The notes under the pieces were generated by a model. The model did no database searches. It was not told where the DNA came from and saw nothing but the letters and a program-made list of their open reading frames with translations. Position numbers and translations under genes: made by a program. Below are positions 37,895 to 49,596 of a DNA stretch of 64,000 nt, piece after piece (position 1 is the stretch's first letter; every line of letters starts with the position of its first letter). Source of the DNA: Brumicola pallidula DSM 14239 = ACAM 615 (GTDB lineage Bacteria > Pseudomonadota > Gammaproteobacteria > Enterobacterales > Alteromonadaceae); NCBI RefSeq assembly GCF_000428905.1, contig NZ_KE386815.1:62001-126000 (forward strand). The letters run 5' to 3'.

Positions 37895-40723
37895 TTAGTT
37901 TATTGTAAGTGCGTCTTCAACCAACGCTTTTTGTTGTTGGTTGTGCACAGAAACATAGCCAACTGCAGGTGAAGCCGACGCTTTACGACCGGCATAAGTT
38001 AAGTTAGATCCTGGCGGAATTGACTGCCATATGTGATGTTGGCTGCAATACCACGCACCTTGATTCTGTGGTTCTTCTTGACACCAAACCCAGTCAGTCA
38101 CATGCTCATACTTCGCCATGATGGCTTTGAACTCTTCTTGAGGGAATGGATACAGTTGCTCTAAACGAACAATTGCAACGTCGTTTTTTTCGTTCTTGCG
38201 ACGCTGGTCAAGCAAGTCGTAATACACCTTACCTGAACACATAACGACACGTTTGACATGTTGTGGGTCTAGCTCATCAACTTCATCTATCACGTTGTAA
38301 AATACACCAGCAGCTAACTCTTCAATAGAAGAAACGGCAAGCGGATGACGCAGTAATGACTTTGGCGACATAACTATCAATGGCCGACGCATAGGTCGAA
38401 CCGCTTGGCGACGCAACATATTGTATACTTGTGCCGGTGTCGATGGCACACATACTTGCCAGTTATGGTCAGCACACATTTGCAACCATCTTTCTAAGCG
38501 AGCAGAACTGTGTTCGGGACCTTGACCTTCATATCCGTGTGGCAATAGCATAGTCAAACCGCATAAACGCCCCCACTTTGCTTCACCTGACGATAGGAAT
38601 TGGTCAAACACAACCTGAGCACCGTTTGCAAAATCACCAAACTGAGCTTCCCAAATAGTTAGGTAAGAAGGTTCTGCGGTGGCAAAGCCATATTCAAATG
38701 CCATAACCGCTTCTTCTGATAATACAGAATCGTAAATATCAATTCGACCTTGGTCAGCTGAAATATTTTGTAATGGCAAATAAGCGGAGCCATCTTCTTG
38801 GTTGTATAAAACTGCGTGACGATGGAAGAATGTTCCGCGACCTGAATCTTGGCCCGTTATACGTATATTGGTTTTATCTGCCAAAATAGTTGCATACGCC
38901 AAGTTTTCAGCCATCCCCCAATCAAGCATTTTCTCACCATCTACCATGGCCTTGCGATCAAGGTAAAGTTTATTTACGCGAGATTGTAGACGATGTTTTT
39001 CAGGATAGTTGATTAATGCATTACCTAATTCTTTCATTTTCTCGACAGTTAAACTGCCGTCATATTCAACATCCCAATCATGCCCAATGTAAGGTGACCA
39101 ATCAACTGAATGCTCAGTCATAGGCCTCCACTCTTGAACAACGCAAGCGCCATGATCAAGTGCCGCTCTATATTCTGCCATCAATTTGTCAACTTCATGT
39201 TTCTCAATCGTACCTTCAGCAATCAACTGATCTGCATAAATTTGGCGGGCTACTGGGTGCTTCTTAATTTTTTTATACATGAGCGGCTGCGTAGCACTCG
39301 GCTCATCAGCTTCGTTGTGACCATGGCGACGATAACAAACCAGGTCGATAACGACGTCGCGTTTAAATTTATTTCTGTAGTCCAACGCTAACTTAGTTAC
39401 AAACATGACAGCTTCAGGATCATCGGCGTTTACGTGGAAAATCGGCGCCTGAACCATTTTTGCGATGTCAGTACAATACTGGGTAGAACGGGCGTCTTCA
39501 ATATTCGATGTTGTAAATCCAACTTGGTTGTTGATAACAATACGAACCGTACCACCTACTTTAAAGCCGCGTGTTTGCGACATATTAAACGTTTCTTGCA
39601 CGACACCCTGACCAGCGATTGCTGCGTCACCATGGATAGTGATTGGTAATACGGCCGAACCATCTTCGCAGTGACGTCTTTGTAGTCGAGCTCTTACCGA
39701 GCCCATAACCACTGGGTTAACGATTTCTAAATGCGACGGATTAAAGGCAAGGGCTAAGTGAACATTGCCGCCCGGTGTTGCAAAATCAGATGAGAAACCG
39801 GCATGATATTTAACATCCCCCGCACCTAATGTATCATCATGTTTGCCAGCAAATTCATCGAACAATACCGATGGATTTTTACCTAACACGTTAACCAGAA
39901 TATTTAAACGACCTCGGTGGGCCATCCCAATGACAACTTCTTTAGTTCCAAATGCCCCAGCTTGGGTAATCAAGCCTTTGAGCATGGGTACTAAAGCGTC
40001 GCCACCCTCTAATGAAAATCGCTTGGCACCGGTGAATTTAGCACCTAGGTATTTCTCCATACCATCGGCTGCAATAAGGCCTTTGAGAATGTTTATTTTC
40101 TCGTCTCGATCAATCACTGGTTTGGCTTCAACCGATTCGATACGCTGTTGTAGCCAGCGTTTCTGTTCGGTATCTGTAATATGCATGTATTCAGAGCCAA
40201 TCGAACCACAATAGGTGCGATTGAGCGATTTAAATAAATCACCTAAGCCCATTTTGTCGGCATTAACAGCGTATGAACCAAGATTAAACATGGCTCCAAA
40301 ATCGCTTTCTGACAAATTATGATGCTTTAATTCTAAATCTCGAACCCCTGGTTGTATCCATAAACTTAATGGGTCTAGGTTGGCGTGTTGATGACCACGA
40401 AAACGGTAAGCATTGATTAACTGTAATACTTTTACCTGTCGCTCATCACTTTGAACATCGCCTTGCGTTGCCGCAGCACCCGGAGTAAAACGTGCAGCAG
40501 GACCTAGAGAGGCCATGTGCTTAAAGTCAGCCTTGATTTGGGTATGGTTAGATTCTACCTCTACACCATCTACCTTAGGTAGTGCATCAAAAATAACTTT
40601 CCAATTTTCTAAAATACTTTGTGGATCTTCAAGGTAAGCTTCATACATCTCTTCAATGTAAGCGGTATTACCTCCCGCCATGTGGGATGAATCCCACCAT
40701 GCTTTCATCACGCTGTCTTGCAT
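37895..40723 (-). CDS. sucA: 2-oxoglutarate dehydrogenase E1
   Basis: Thiamine-diphosphate-dependent E1 that decarboxylates 2-oxoglutarate and succinylates the lipoyl groups of SucB. The protein opens MQDSVMKAWWDSSHMAGGN (E2-contact region). It has GMAHRGRLNILVNV (about residue 257), the thiamine-binding GDAAIAGQG and the C-terminal EEPQNQGAW segment. At 942 residues it is normal (E. coli 933). About 270 bp separate it from sdhB, with a terminator between, so it probably has its own promoter. Confidence 0.97.
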   Translation of the reverse strand: MQDSVMKAWWDSSHMAGGNTAYIEEMYEAYLEDPQSILENWKVIFDALPKVDGVEVESNHTQIKADFKHMASLGPAARFTPGAAATQGDVQSDERQVKVLQLINAYRFRGHQHANLDPLSLWIQPGVRDLELKHHNLSESDFGAMFNLGSYAVNADKMGLGDLFKSLNRTYCGSIGSEYMHITDTEQKRWLQQRIESVEAKPVIDRDEKINILKGLIAADGMEKYLGAKFTGAKRFSLEGGDALVPMLKGLITQAGAFGTKEVVIGMAHRGRLNILVNVLGKNPSVLFDEFAGKHDDTLGAGDVKYHAGFSSDFATPGGNVHLALAFNPSHLEIVNPVVMGSVRARLQRRHCEDGSAVLPITIHGDAAIAGQGVVQETFNMSQTRGFKVGGTVRIVINNQVGFTTSNIEDARSTQYCTDIAKMVQAPIFHVNADDPEAVMFVTKLALDYRNKFKRDVVIDLVCYRRHGHNEADEPSATQPLMYKKIKKHPVARQIYADQLIAEGTIEKHEVDKLMAEYRAALDHGACVVQEWRPMTEHSVDWSPYIGHDWDVEYDGSLTVEKMKELGNALINYPEKHRLQSRVNKLYLDRKAMVDGEKMLDWGMAENLAYATILADKTNIRITGQDSGRGTFFHRHAVLYNQEDGSAYLPLQNISADQGRIDIYDSVLSEEAVMAFEYGFATAEPSYLTIWEAQFGDFANGAQVVFDQFLSSGEAKWGRLCGLTMLLPHGYEGQGPEHSSARLERWLQMCADHNWQVCVPSTPAQVYNMLRRQAVRPMRRPLIVMSPKSLLRHPLAVSSIEELAAGVFYNVIDEVDELDPQHVKRVVMCSGKVYYDLLDQRRKNEKNDVAIVRLEQLYPFPQEEFKAIMAKYEHVTDWVWCQEEPQNQGAWYCSQHHIWQSIPPGSNLTYAGRKASASPAVGYVSVHNQQQKALVEDALTIN

Positions 40724-40930
40724 TCTTAAGCCTTGATATAAAAAGTTATCGGTATTGTATTCTAAGTAGATTCTTTTTGTAAATTAAGTATTACGCTTTT
40801 GTAAGGATATATACGACTATAATGGTATAAGACGACATATATAACCTCAAATATAGAAAAAAACTTGAATTTTTAAATCATTATCTCTTAATTCATATTA
40901 ATTGTTGATTTAGTTTTGTTTGCATAAAAA

Positions 40931-40962
40931 AATAGCCGTCCCTCTCAGGACAGCTATTTAGC
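40931..40962 (-). terminator. Terminator after sdhB
   Basis: AATAGCCGTCC and GGACAGCTATT pair (one G-T) around a 6-nt loop. On the minus strand the hairpin is followed by a T run (plus-strand A run at 40925-40932), 35 nt beyond the sdhB stop. Confidence 0.8.
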
Positions 40963-40996
40963 ATTCAAACGTACCTAGCGAATAGGCAATAAGGCA

Positions 40997-41707
40997 CTAA
41001 ACAGCCCGTTGTAATAGCATCGACTTAATCTGGCCGATAGCTTTCGTTGGATTTAACCCTTTGGGACACACACTAACGCAGTTCATAATGCCGTGGCAAC
41101 GGAATACACTAAATGCATCATCTAAATTATTCAAACGTTCGTCGGTAGCAGTGTCACGAGAATCGATTAAAAATCTATATGCATGTAACAAGCCTGCTGG
41201 CCCAATAAATTTATCTGGGTTCCACCAAAATGATGGGCAAGAAGATGAACAACATGCGCATAAAATACATTCATAAAGACCGTCTAATTTAGCTCGGTCT
41301 TCTTGTGATTGTATGAACTCGCGTGCTGGCGGCTGCTTGTCGTCATTGATCAAGAATGGCTTAATTTTTTCATACTGAGTATAAAATTGCGTCATATCGA
41401 CTACTAAGTCACGCACAACAGGCAGACCCGGCAGAGGACGAACGACAATCTTACCTTTGCGTAAAGCAGACAAAGGGGTGATACACGCCAAGCCATTTTT
41501 ACCGTTCATGTTCATACCGTCAGAACCACAGACACCTTCACGGCATGAGCGACGGAAAGACAATGTAGGGTCTTTTTCTTTTAATGCAATCAAAGCGTCA
41601 AGCACCATCATGTCTTGGCCGTCTTCGACCTCTAACTGATAATCTCGCATCTTAGGTGCATCATCTACATCTGGGTTATATCGATAAATCGAAAAATCTA
41701 ACATCAT
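40997..41707 (-). CDS. sdhB: Succinate dehydrogenase iron-sulfur subunit
   Basis: Electron-transfer subunit of complex II. The N-terminal ferredoxin domain binds 2Fe-2S through CREGVCGSDGMNMNGKNGLAC (broken by motif spacing; cysteines at about 55, 60, 63 and 75). The C-terminal domain carries CILCACCSSSCPSFWWN and CHGIMNCVSVCPKGLNP for the 4Fe-4S and 3Fe-4S clusters. The length of 236 is standard. AGGAG sits 8 nt before the first ATG. It follows sdhA after 14 nt. Confidence 0.97.
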   Translation of the reverse strand: MMLDFSIYRYNPDVDDAPKMRDYQLEVEDGQDMMVLDALIALKEKDPTLSFRRSCREGVCGSDGMNMNGKNGLACITPLSALRKGKIVVRPLPGLPVVRDLVVDMTQFYTQYEKIKPFLINDDKQPPAREFIQSQEDRAKLDGLYECILCACCSSSCPSFWWNPDKFIGPAGLLHAYRFLIDSRDTATDERLNNLDDAFSVFRCHGIMNCVSVCPKGLNPTKAIGQIKSMLLQRAV

Positions 41708-41721
41708 AATGATTACTCCTA

Positions 41722-43494
41722 TTAATAAGAACGTACTTTCGGCGGAAAGGCTTCTCTAAGCTTCGGCGTCATGTTTACTTCACGACGACGCATAGAATCA
41801 GATTCCGGCAAATACAAGCTATGACACAACCAATTTTCATCGTCTCTCTCAGGGAAATCGAAACGGCTGTGTGCACCTCGACTCTCGGTTCTAAAGTTCG
41901 CTGCAACAGCCGTGCTATACGCAGTTTCCATTAGGTTATCTAACTCTAGACATTCAATGCGTTGGGTATTGAAGTCTGAACTCTTGTCATCCAAACGCGC
42001 ATTTTGCAAACGTTCACGAATATCTTTGAGTTCCTGAAGGCCTTCGGCCATTGACTCACCTTCACGGAAAACCGAAAAGTTAAGCTGCATGCACTGCTGC
42101 ATATCTTTCTTAATTTGGACCGGGTCTTCGCCCTTGCCTTTTTCAGAACTTTCCCAACGATTAAAGCGAGCCATTGTTGCTTCAAGGTCTGAAGCAGACG
42201 CATCACTTTGTACGTCAATTTGGTCTAAGCTCTTACCAAGATGTAGACCGGTAGCACGACCAAATACAACGAGATCAAGCAACGAGTTACCGCCAAGACG
42301 GTTAGCCCCATGCACAGAAACACAGGCAATTTCACCACAAGCGAACAGGCCATCTACTATGGATTCGTTACCGTCAATGTCGACATTAATAACTTCTCCA
42401 TTAACATTGGTCGGGATACCGCCCATCATATAGTGACAGGTTGGTATTACTGGAATAGGCTCCTTTACAGGGTCAACGTGTGCAAAAGTTCTTGATAATT
42501 CAAGAATACCCGGTAAACGTGATTCCAGAACATCTTTGCCAAGGTGATCGAGTTTCAGTTTCAAGTGAGGACCCCAAGGACCATCACAACCGCGACCTTC
42601 ACGAATTTCTGTCATCATCGAACGTGCGACCACGTCACGGCCGGCAAGGTCTTTCGCGTTTGGCGCATAACGTTCCATGAAACGCTCGCCATCTTTATTC
42701 AATAAGTAACCACCCTCACCACGACAACCTTCAGTTACAAGCGTACCTGCACCAGCGATACCTGTCGGGTGGAACTGCCACATTTCCATATCTTGCAATG
42801 GCACACCAGCTCTGACTGCCATACCAATACCGTCGCCGGTGTTTATATGAGCATTAGTGGTAGAGGCATAAATACGTCCAGCACCACCGGTGGCTAACAC
42901 GACGGCTTTGGATTTAAAGTAAACCAATTCGCCAGTTTCAATGTCGATTGCTGTACAACCGACAACTTGACCCTGTTGGTTTTTAACTAGATCTAGTGCA
43001 TACCACTCACTGAACACCTTGGTACGATTTTTTACATTTTGTTGATACAATAAATGTAATAACGCATGGCCAGTTCTATCAGCTGCGGCTGCTGTTCTTG
43101 CTGCTTGCTCGCCACCAAAATTGGTAGACTGCCCGCCAAATGGACGTTGGTATATTTTGCCTTCTTCAGTACGCGAAAAAGGTAAACCCATGTTTTCCAT
43201 TTCGATAATAGCTTCAGGACCTGTTTTACACATGTACTCAATGGCTTCTTGATCGCCAATATAGTCTGACCCTTTTACGGTGTCATACATATGCCATTCC
43301 CAGTTATCTTCATGTGAATTACCTAGTGCAACGGTAATACCGCCCTGTGCTGATACTGTGTGTGAACGGGTCGGAAACACTTTGGATAACAAAGCACACG
43401 ACTTACCAGACTCCGAAATCTGCAAAGCAGCTCGCATGCCGGCGCCGCCAGCGCCAATAACTACCGCGTCAAACTCATGCACGGGTAAACTCAT
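41722..43494 (-). CDS. sdhA: Succinate dehydrogenase flavoprotein subunit
   Basis: FAD-binding catalytic subunit oxidising succinate to fumarate. [11 protein letters not shown] (near residue 15) binds [13 protein letters not shown] contains the His that carries covalent FAD, and the active-site Arg region [18 protein letters not shown] and [21 protein letters not shown] are clear. The longest frame begins with GTG at 43503, but the ATG at 43494 is preferred: GGGG lies 8 nt upstream and the resulting [14 protein letters not shown] matches E. coli SdhA. The sdhD stop is 1 nt upstream. Confidence 0.97.
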   Translation of the reverse strand: MSLPVHEFDAVVIGAGGAGMRAALQISESGKSCALLSKVFPTRSHTVSAQGGITVALGNSHEDNWEWHMYDTVKGSDYIGDQEAIEYMCKTGPEAIIEMENMGLPFSRTEEGKIYQRPFGGQSTNFGGEQAARTAAAADRTGHALLHLLYQQNVKNRTKVFSEWYALDLVKNQQGQVVGCTAIDIETGELVYFKSKAVVLATGGAGRIYASTTNAHINTGDGIGMAVRAGVPLQDMEMWQFHPTGIAGAGTLVTEGCRGEGGYLLNKDGERFMERYAPNAKDLAGRDVVARSMMTEIREGRGCDGPWGPHLKLKLDHLGKDVLESRLPGILELSRTFAHVDPVKEPIPVIPTCHYMMGGIPTNVNGEVINVDIDGNESIVDGLFACGEIACVSVHGANRLGGNSLLDLVVFGRATGLHLGKSLDQIDVQSDASASDLEATMARFNRWESSEKGKGEDPVQIKKDMQQCMQLNFSVFREGESMAEGLQELKDIRERLQNARLDDKSSDFNTQRIECLELDNLMETAYSTAVAANFRTESRGAHSRFDFPERDDENWLCHSLYLPESDSMRRREVNMTPKLREAFPPKVRSY

Positions 43495-43495
43495 A

Positions 43496-43843
43496 TTATA
43501 CACCCCATAAAACGAAAAGACCTACTGCAACATACGCAAATGCAATAAGGTTAAGAACATATTGAAGACCGGCGCGTAGACCAGTTGGTTTAACGTAATC
43601 TGTTAATACCTGCCACAATCCTATACGCACGTGGATCATAATTGAGATCAATGTGGCTAGCGTAAATGCCTTCATATAAATATTTGCGAAGAGACTTTGC
43701 CACACTTCAAAGGTAATAACTGAGGTTGTCACGAAAAAATACACCATGAAGAACGTAAATGCAGTCATAATGGCAGCCGTGGTGCGCGTCGAAACGTAAT
43801 CTTGAATACCGTTTCTTTTCATTGATGCTTCGTTCGTTACCAT
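43496..43843 (-). CDS. sdhD: Succinate dehydrogenase membrane anchor subunit D
   Basis: Three-helix membrane anchor that binds heme b and quinone with SdhC. The helices are at about residues 22-45, 56-76 and 90-112. The longest frame starts at 43879, but the ATG at 43843 has AGGAG 7 nt upstream and gives [16 protein letters not shown], like other SdhD proteins. It overlaps the sdhC stop (ATGGTAA), so the two are translationally coupled. The likely heme His lies in [14 protein letters not shown]. Confidence 0.93.
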   Translation of the reverse strand: MVTNEASMKRNGIQDYVSTRTTAAIMTAFTFFMVYFFVTTSVITFEVWQSLFANIYMKAFTLATLISIMIHVRIGLWQVLTDYVKPTGLRAGLQYVLNLIAFAYVAVGLFVLWGV

Positions 43844-44211
43844 AATATAACTCCTAATACGATTGTTAACACAACCCACATTCCCATTGCAATTCTTGCG
43901 CTATTGTTTCCTGAATCAAGTTCTTCCCAATAACCCATGTCCATTACTCCATGTCTTATACCACCGATAATGTGGTATGACAGCGCCGACAAGGTACCAA
44001 TTGAAATTACTTTCCCGTACCAAGCATCCATCATGCTGTTAACGGAATTATATCCTTCAATTGATGCAACAGAGGTAGCCCAAGCGTAAATGACAAATAA
44101 CAATGCAAAAAACATTGCTACGCCTGTTACACGGTGGAGAATTGATGCAACCGCTGCGGGTGGAAAACTAATGGTGTTAAGGTCTAAATTTACCGGTCTT
44201 TGTTTCTTCAC
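43837..44211 (-). CDS. sdhC: Succinate dehydrogenase cytochrome b556 subunit
   Basis: First gene of the sdh operon: a three-helix anchor subunit. MKKQRPVNLDLNTISFPPAAVASILHRVTGV contains the SILHRxTG quinone-site signature, and the heme-ligand His is in SYHIIGGIRHGVMD (about residue 84). The length of 124 is normal. Divergent from gltA across a 431-bp region. Confidence 0.95.
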   Translation of the reverse strand: MKKQRPVNLDLNTISFPPAAVASILHRVTGVAMFFALLFVIYAWATSVASIEGYNSVNSMMDAWYGKVISIGTLSALSYHIIGGIRHGVMDMGYWEELDSGNNSARIAMGMWVVLTIVLGVILW

Positions 44212-44642
44212 AATAATATGCCTGTAGTCGTTCTTAGGTAATGCACAACAATAAATGGTTTATGCGCTTACCTTAGTTGTGTGTTTTACTTTTGTGGAGC
44301 GTGCTGGCGCCCTTTACTTGTTAACAATTTGTGAATTAAATATGACTAAATTGGAACAAAACCCATTCCTTTGATTTAGCGGTCTATAATATAACAATCC
44401 GTCCATTAAATTACAATTTTTTGTTGTCTATTAAGGCTTAAGTCTTAGACATTTATCGCAACCCTTAATAGTGTCGGTCAATACAGAATATTTATTAATC
44501 GAATGTGCATTTAAATTGACTTACTATTACAATACCAGTACAAATAGCGCCACTTTTCGTAACGATGTGAACAATTTTGTCGATAATAACGTATTTTGTC
44601 GACTACAACGGTACAGTGGTAAATTAAAGAGGAGAACACTGC
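44212..44642. promoter_or_regulatory. Divergent sdhC/gltA control region
   Basis: 431 AT-rich bases with no convincing gene; the short frame at 44471-44653 has no coding character. It must hold promoters for both TCA operons. A TTGTTAACAA palindrome lies at 44318-44327, 107 bp upstream of sdhC; it could be a regulator site (ArcA-like GTTAA words), but this is a weak guess. gltA has a strong GAGGAG ribosome-binding site at 44629-44634. Confidence 0.5.
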
Positions 44643-45923
44643 ATGGCAAATGATACAGCCACATTAAAAGTAGGTGATAAAGAAATCGAACTTCCGATTT
44701 TGACTGGAACTGCAGGCCATCCTGTAATTGATGTCAGAGCCTTGGGCGGCCACGGTTACTTTACTTTCGACCCAGGCTTCATGGCTACAGGTTCATGTGA
44801 ATCTTCAATTACATTCATTGACGGCGCTAAAGGTGTGTTGTTGCACAGAGGCTATCCTATTGATGAATTAGCACGCGATTCTGAATATCTAGAAGTCTGT
44901 CATATGCTCTTGCACGGGCACGCGCCGACAACAGAAGAATATCTTCAATTCAAAGACACCATTACTCGGCACACCCTTTTGCACGAGCAAATTAACATGT
45001 TCTTTCATGGTTTCAGAAATGACGCTCACCCAATGGCAATGCTTTGCGGCACCGTTGGCGCAATGTCGTCTTTCTACCACAGTGACTTAGATGTGAACAG
45101 TGAAGAGCAACGACTTCGCAGCGCGCATCGTTTAATTGCGAAAATGCCAACGCTGGTTGCAATGTGCTACAAGTATAATGTTGGACAACCGTTCGTTTAC
45201 CCACGCAATGATCTAAGTTACGCTGGTAACTTTCTGAATATGATGTTTTCAGTACCTGCAGAAGACTATAAAATTAGTCCAACCGTTGAGCTAGCGATGG
45301 ATAGAGTATTTATATTACATGCAGATCATGAGCAAAATGCATCTACATCTACCGTGCGTTTAGCCGGGTCTTCTGGTGCAAACCCATACGCATGTATTGC
45401 TGCTGGTGTTGCCTCTTTATGGGGTCCGGCACATGGCGGCGCTAACGAAGCTTGTTTAGAAATGCTAGAAGAAATCGGCACCGTTGACCGTATTCCAGAA
45501 TTTATTGACAGAGCAAAAGACAAAGATGATTCGTTCCGTTTAATGGGCTTTGGCCATCGTGTTTATAAAAATCACGACCCTCGAGCAACCGTTATGCGTG
45601 AAAGCTGCCACGAAGTATTGGCTGAATTGAAGTTAAATGATCCACTTCTTGAAGTTGCAATGGAACTAGAGCGTATTGCGTTAAGTGACCCGTATTTCGC
45701 AGAGAAGAAATTATTCCCTAATGTCGACTTCTACTCAGGAATTATACTCAAAGCGATTGGTATTCCTACCAATATGTTTACTTGTATTTTCGCATTATCG
45801 AGAACAGTAGGTTGGATTTCGCATTGGCATGAAATGCTAAGTCAACCAGGTCAAAAAATTGGTCGACCTCGTCAATTGTATACAGGCGAAGGTCAGCGTA
45901 AGTACACTCCGATAAAAAGGTAG
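44643..45923 (+). CDS. gltA: Citrate synthase (type II, hexameric class)
   Basis: Condenses acetyl-CoA and oxaloacetate at the TCA entry point. The N-terminal domain is typical of the NADH-sensitive Gram-negative enzyme ([22 protein letters not shown]). Active-site His segments are [19 protein letters not shown] (about residue 227), [11 protein letters not shown] (about 265) and [14 protein letters not shown] (about 306), with the Asp in PNVDFYSG (about 362). The length of 426 equals E. coli GltA (427). Own terminator at 45948-45971. Confidence 0.97.
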   Translation: MANDTATLKVGDKEIELPILTGTAGHPVIDVRALGGHGYFTFDPGFMATGSCESSITFIDGAKGVLLHRGYPIDELARDSEYLEVCHMLLHGHAPTTEEYLQFKDTITRHTLLHEQINMFFHGFRNDAHPMAMLCGTVGAMSSFYHSDLDVNSEEQRLRSAHRLIAKMPTLVAMCYKYNVGQPFVYPRNDLSYAGNFLNMMFSVPAEDYKISPTVELAMDRVFILHADHEQNASTSTVRLAGSSGANPYACIAAGVASLWGPAHGGANEACLEMLEEIGTVDRIPEFIDRAKDKDDSFRLMGFGHRVYKNHDPRATVMRESCHEVLAELKLNDPLLEVAMELERIALSDPYFAEKKLFPNVDFYSGIILKAIGIPTNMFTCIFALSRTVGWISHWHEMLSQPGQKIGRPRQLYTGEGQRKYTPIKR

Positions 45924-45947
45924 TTTACGCTACGTTAGTTAAAGATT

Positions 45948-45971
45948 AAGGCGCCTTTCGGCGCCTTTTTT
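45948..45971 (+). terminator. Rho-independent terminator after gltA
   Basis: AAGGCGCC-TTTC-GGCGCCTTTTTT hairpin with T run, 25 nt after the gltA stop. Confidence 0.95.
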
Positions 45972-46003
45972 ATCAAACTAAATATACACATCAGAGGGTT
46001 AAT

Positions 46004-46423
46004 ATGCCGATACAGTTTAAACTACTAGGTTACGCGGGACTACTGCCATTTATATGTCTTCCACTGTTAGTAGTCACTGACATAAGTAATTATTTTTATA
46101 CTTTTCAACACTTTGTACAATACTCAGCCATTATACTTTCATTCTTCGGTGGTATTCATTGGTATGACGCACTTCAGAATAACCGCGTTAACCATCAGTT
46201 GTATGTCGCTATGCTACCCAGTATTGTGGGCTGGTTGGGGCTGGTATTGCTTGACGGTAACGTGTTGTTAGGTGTCTTATCTTGCGCATTTATTGGCATG
46301 CTCACATACGACAAATATACCTTGGTTATGCCAAAAGCAAAAGTCATTGAATACACGACGCTGCGCTTGGCGTTAACGACCGTTGTTGTAATGTGCCACC
46401 TAGCGATGGCCTTAATCGCATAA
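46004..46423 (+). CDS. DUF3429-family membrane protein
   Basis: 139 residues with about four hydrophobic helices (residues about 5-25, 37-52, 68-88 and 112-135). The motif SFFGGIHWYDAL is characteristic of the DUF3429 family of unknown function. GAGG precedes the ATG. It lies alone between gltA and manB, after the gltA terminator. No specific role can be proposed. Confidence 0.8.
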   Translation: MPIQFKLLGYAGLLPFICLPLLVVTDISNYFYTFQHFVQYSAIILSFFGGIHWYDALQNNRVNHQLYVAMLPSIVGWLGLVLLDGNVLLGVLSCAFIGMLTYDKYTLVMPKAKVIEYTTLRLALTTVVVMCHLAMALIA

Positions 46424-46519
46424 AAATCCCAAAAAATCAGATTCTTAATTAGCTAAATCTTAGAACTTGTCTTATGCACAAAGACTCAAGACGAATGATA
46501 TTAGACTGTCAACGGCGTA

Positions 46520-47974
46520 TTAACCGGTTATTAAATCCATCAGTTCTTTAGTTTTTTCTTGCATTAAGGCTATATCGCCTCTAGATTCAACGTTTAAACG
46601 TATCACTGGTTCCGTATTAGACTTTCTCAAGTTGAAACGCCAAGTACCAAACTCCATGCCAATGCCATCTGTCTTATCAATCGTTTGGGCTTGAACGCCG
46701 TAATACTCAACGACTTTTTTAATCGTCAACCCTGCATTTTCGACAGTAGAGTTTATTTCACCTGACGAAGGAAACGCTTCAATACGCTCTCTCACCAATT
46801 CTGACAATGGTTGTTTTGTGGTACTAAGCAGCTCAGCTACAAGCATCCATGGGATCATACCCGAGTCGCAGTATGCGAAGTCGCGGAAATAATGATGAGC
46901 GCTCATTTCGCCACCATAGATCGCATCTTCCTTACGCATTCTTTCCTTTATAAACGCATGCCCAGTTTTGCATTTAACCGGCTTTCCTCTGCCCGCTTTT
47001 ATAATTTCTTCAGTATTCCAAAAAACACGTGGATCATAAATAATACGCGCGCCCTTTTCTTTTGCTAAAAAGGCTTGCGCTAATAAGCCCACAATGTAGT
47101 AGCCTTCGATAAATTGACCCTTTTCATCGAATAAAAAACAACGATCAAAATCACCATCCCAAGCAATTCCCATATTAGCCTTATGAGCAATCACAGCATT
47201 TGCTGTATCAGCCCGATTCTCAGGTAGTAAAGGGTTAGGAATGCCATTAGGAAAATCGCCATTGGCTTGATGATGCACTTTAATAAACTCAACAGCCACA
47301 TGTTGATGCTGAAAAAACAGTTCAATGGCGTCAAGGGCAGGCCCGGCAGAGCCATTACCCGCATTGACGACTAACTTTAAAGGAGATAGCTTTTTATAGT
47401 TAATATAACTTGCTAGGTGCAAAACGTAGTCATTTACACAACTAACACGCTCATAATGGTGAGTTTCAAGTAGTTTTCTTTCTTGAATTGAATGCATACC
47501 ATTGAGAAAGTTATCATCGCTCACTAGTTCTCCACCACTAAATGCATGTAAGCGAGCTTGCACATTCATCTCATCGTAACTTTCAGCTCTATCTCGTATC
47601 GCAAACAAGCCACTATCACCACTAATTGGTATAGAGCCGGCTTTAACTAGTTTTAATCCGTTGTAATTAATCGGGTTATGAGATGCTGTTACTTCAATAC
47701 CGCCATCAACGCCAAGGTGTTTGGTTGCAAAATAAATCTCTTCTGTCCCACACATCCCTAAATCGCTGACATTAGCACCACCATCAATGAGACCCGCAGC
47801 TAAAGCCAATTTAAGTGGCATAGATGTTTTTCTTACATCGGCACCGACAACTACAGTGCGAGCTTGCAGTTCTTCTGCAAAAGCTCTACCAATGCGATAT
47901 GCAACAGATTCGGTCAATTGCTCTATCAGTTCGCCACGGATGTCGTAAGCTTTGAAACACGTAATTTTAGTCAT
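46520..47974 (-). CDS. manB: Phosphomannomutase (ManB/CpsG type)
   Basis: Alpha-D-phosphohexomutase converting mannose-6-phosphate to mannose-1-phosphate for GDP-mannose. The catalytic phosphoserine loop is [13 protein letters not shown] (near residue 98), the metal loop [12 protein letters not shown] (about 244), the sugar loop [12 protein letters not shown] (about 333) and the phosphate loop [15 protein letters not shown] (about 453). At 484 residues it is slightly longer than E. coli CpsG (456). It follows manC by 80 nt, and the pair supplies GDP-mannose for polysaccharide or O-antigen; no glycosyltransferases are in view. Confidence 0.93.
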   Translation of the reverse strand: MTKITCFKAYDIRGELIEQLTESVAYRIGRAFAEELQARTVVVGADVRKTSMPLKLALAAGLIDGGANVSDLGMCGTEEIYFATKHLGVDGGIEVTASHNPINYNGLKLVKAGSIPISGDSGLFAIRDRAESYDEMNVQARLHAFSGGELVSDDNFLNGMHSIQERKLLETHHYERVSCVNDYVLHLASYINYKKLSPLKLVVNAGNGSAGPALDAIELFFQHQHVAVEFIKVHHQANGDFPNGIPNPLLPENRADTANAVIAHKANMGIAWDGDFDRCFLFDEKGQFIEGYYIVGLLAQAFLAKEKGARIIYDPRVFWNTEEIIKAGRGKPVKCKTGHAFIKERMRKEDAIYGGEMSAHHYFRDFAYCDSGMIPWMLVAELLSTTKQPLSELVRERIEAFPSSGEINSTVENAGLTIKKVVEYYGVQAQTIDKTDGIGMEFGTWRFNLRKSNTEPVIRLNVESRGDIALMQEKTKELMDLITG

Positions 47975-48054
47975 TATTATTGGTCTTTAATTTATACTTT
48001 GAAAATAGGGAGTTTAAGGAGAGGGAAGTAAACTCACCTCCTTTTTCTATTATA

Positions 48055-49473
48055 TTATTTTTTGTCTTCGACACGCCCATACCGGTCTGAAAATCTAACA
48101 ATATCGTCTTCCCCAAGGTAACTTCCAGACTGGACTTCAATAAGTTCTAAAAGAATTTTACCCGGGTTTTCTAATGCATGAATTTCGCCAATAGGAATGT
48201 AAACAGATTCATTTTCTGTCACTAACAATGTTTTCTCACCGACTGTTACATTGGCACTACCAGAAACGACAATCCAATGCTCTGCGCGATGATGATGCAT
48301 TTGCACACTGAGTTTCTCACCCGGTTTCACACTGATGCGTTTGACTTGGTAGCGAGTGCCGTTGTCAATAGAATCGTAACTGCCCCAAGGTCTAAATACT
48401 TCGCGGTGAAACTCAAATTCTGGACGCTTTTCGGCTTTTAATTGACTAACAACGTTCTTAATATCCTGCACTTTATTTTTGTTTGCCACCAATACAGCAT
48501 CTTTGGTCTCAACCACGACGACATCATCTAAGCCTATTACCGCAATCAGACGTTGCTCGGAGTTAATATAACTATTAGTTACGCCGTCGAGGATTGCATC
48601 ACCAATAACAACGTTGCCCGATCCATCCTTGTTTTGTGATGTTTCCCATAACGACGTCCAACTACCAACATCGTTCCAACCAGCGTCCAAAGGTACCATG
48701 CAAGCGTCAGCTGTATGTTCCATAACGGCATAATCGATTGAATCATCCGGACATTTAGCGAAAGCCTCGGCATCAACTCGGATAAATGTCATGTCTTTTT
48801 CGGTGTTTTCCATTGCGCTGGTGCAGGCAGCAAAAATATCAGGCGCATGTTCACTTAACTCACGCAAATACACACTTGCTTTAAACATAAACATGCCGCT
48901 ATTCCAGTAATATTTACCGCTTGCAAGGTATTTTTGCGCCGTTGCTAAATCTGGCTTTTCAACAAATTCAGCAACTTTAAAGCCGCCCTCATTAACTGAT
49001 TCGCCTGATTTTATATAGCCATAGCCTGTATGCGCCTCGTTTGGCAACACACCGAAGGTGACTAACTTGCCTTCGTTAGCCAATACGGTGGCTTTATCCA
49101 GAGCTGAGTGAAAGGCACTATGATCAGAAATAAGGTGATCTGCTGCCAGTATTAACAACACTGGGTCCTCGCCCTGCTGCAGAGCTCTCAGAGCCGCCAA
49201 GGCAATTGCAGGAGCGGTATTACGGCCAACCGGCTCCAATATAATGCTGTCGTAATTAATATTCGCGACACGCAATTGTTCTGCTGCCATAAAACGATGC
49301 TCTTCATTACAAATGAAAAGGGGCTGCTCCATTTTATCAGTAGGTAACCGCAAAATAGTATCTTGCAGCATAGTCTTATCAGACGTTAGCGCCAAAAACT
49401 GCTTGGGTAATGCAGCGCGAGATTTTGGCCACAAACGGCTTCCAGTGCCACCAGCAAGAACAACAGGCTTCAT
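48055..49473 (-). CDS. manC: Mannose-1-phosphate guanylyltransferase / mannose-6-phosphate isomerase
   Basis: Bifunctional type II enzyme making GDP-mannose. The pyrophosphorylase signature [19 protein letters not shown] is at residues about 8-26, FVEKPDLA near 168, and the C-terminal cupin isomerase domain (about 350-470) contains [21 protein letters not shown]-type metal ligands. The longest frame begins at 49488, but AGGA precedes the ATG at 49473 by 6 nt and yields MKPVVLAGG, so I chose it. Upstream partner of manB. Confidence 0.93.
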   Translation of the reverse strand: MKPVVLAGGTGSRLWPKSRAALPKQFLALTSDKTMLQDTILRLPTDKMEQPLFICNEEHRFMAAEQLRVANINYDSIILEPVGRNTAPAIALAALRALQQGEDPVLLILAADHLISDHSAFHSALDKATVLANEGKLVTFGVLPNEAHTGYGYIKSGESVNEGGFKVAEFVEKPDLATAQKYLASGKYYWNSGMFMFKASVYLRELSEHAPDIFAACTSAMENTEKDMTFIRVDAEAFAKCPDDSIDYAVMEHTADACMVPLDAGWNDVGSWTSLWETSQNKDGSGNVVIGDAILDGVTNSYINSEQRLIAVIGLDDVVVVETKDAVLVANKNKVQDIKNVVSQLKAEKRPEFEFHREVFRPWGSYDSIDNGTRYQVKRISVKPGEKLSVQMHHHRAEHWIVVSGSANVTVGEKTLLVTENESVYIPIGEIHALENPGKILLELIEVQSGSYLGEDDIVRFSDRYGRVEDKK

Positions 49474-49596
49474 GAACATTCCTTTCAAATCATAATTGAC
49501 TTGATGGTATTGAATAAAAGCACTTTATTCAATGCAAAACCTGCATATTTCATCTATTTATTAAGGAATTGTCGACCAAATATACTTAGCGCCCCC

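Noticed and set aside
44471-44653. 60-residue plus-strand frame in the sdhC/gltA gap
   Set aside because: Runs into the gltA start in another frame, has odd composition (Asn/Tyr/Phe-rich) and no ribosome-binding site; it is AT-rich promoter DNA.
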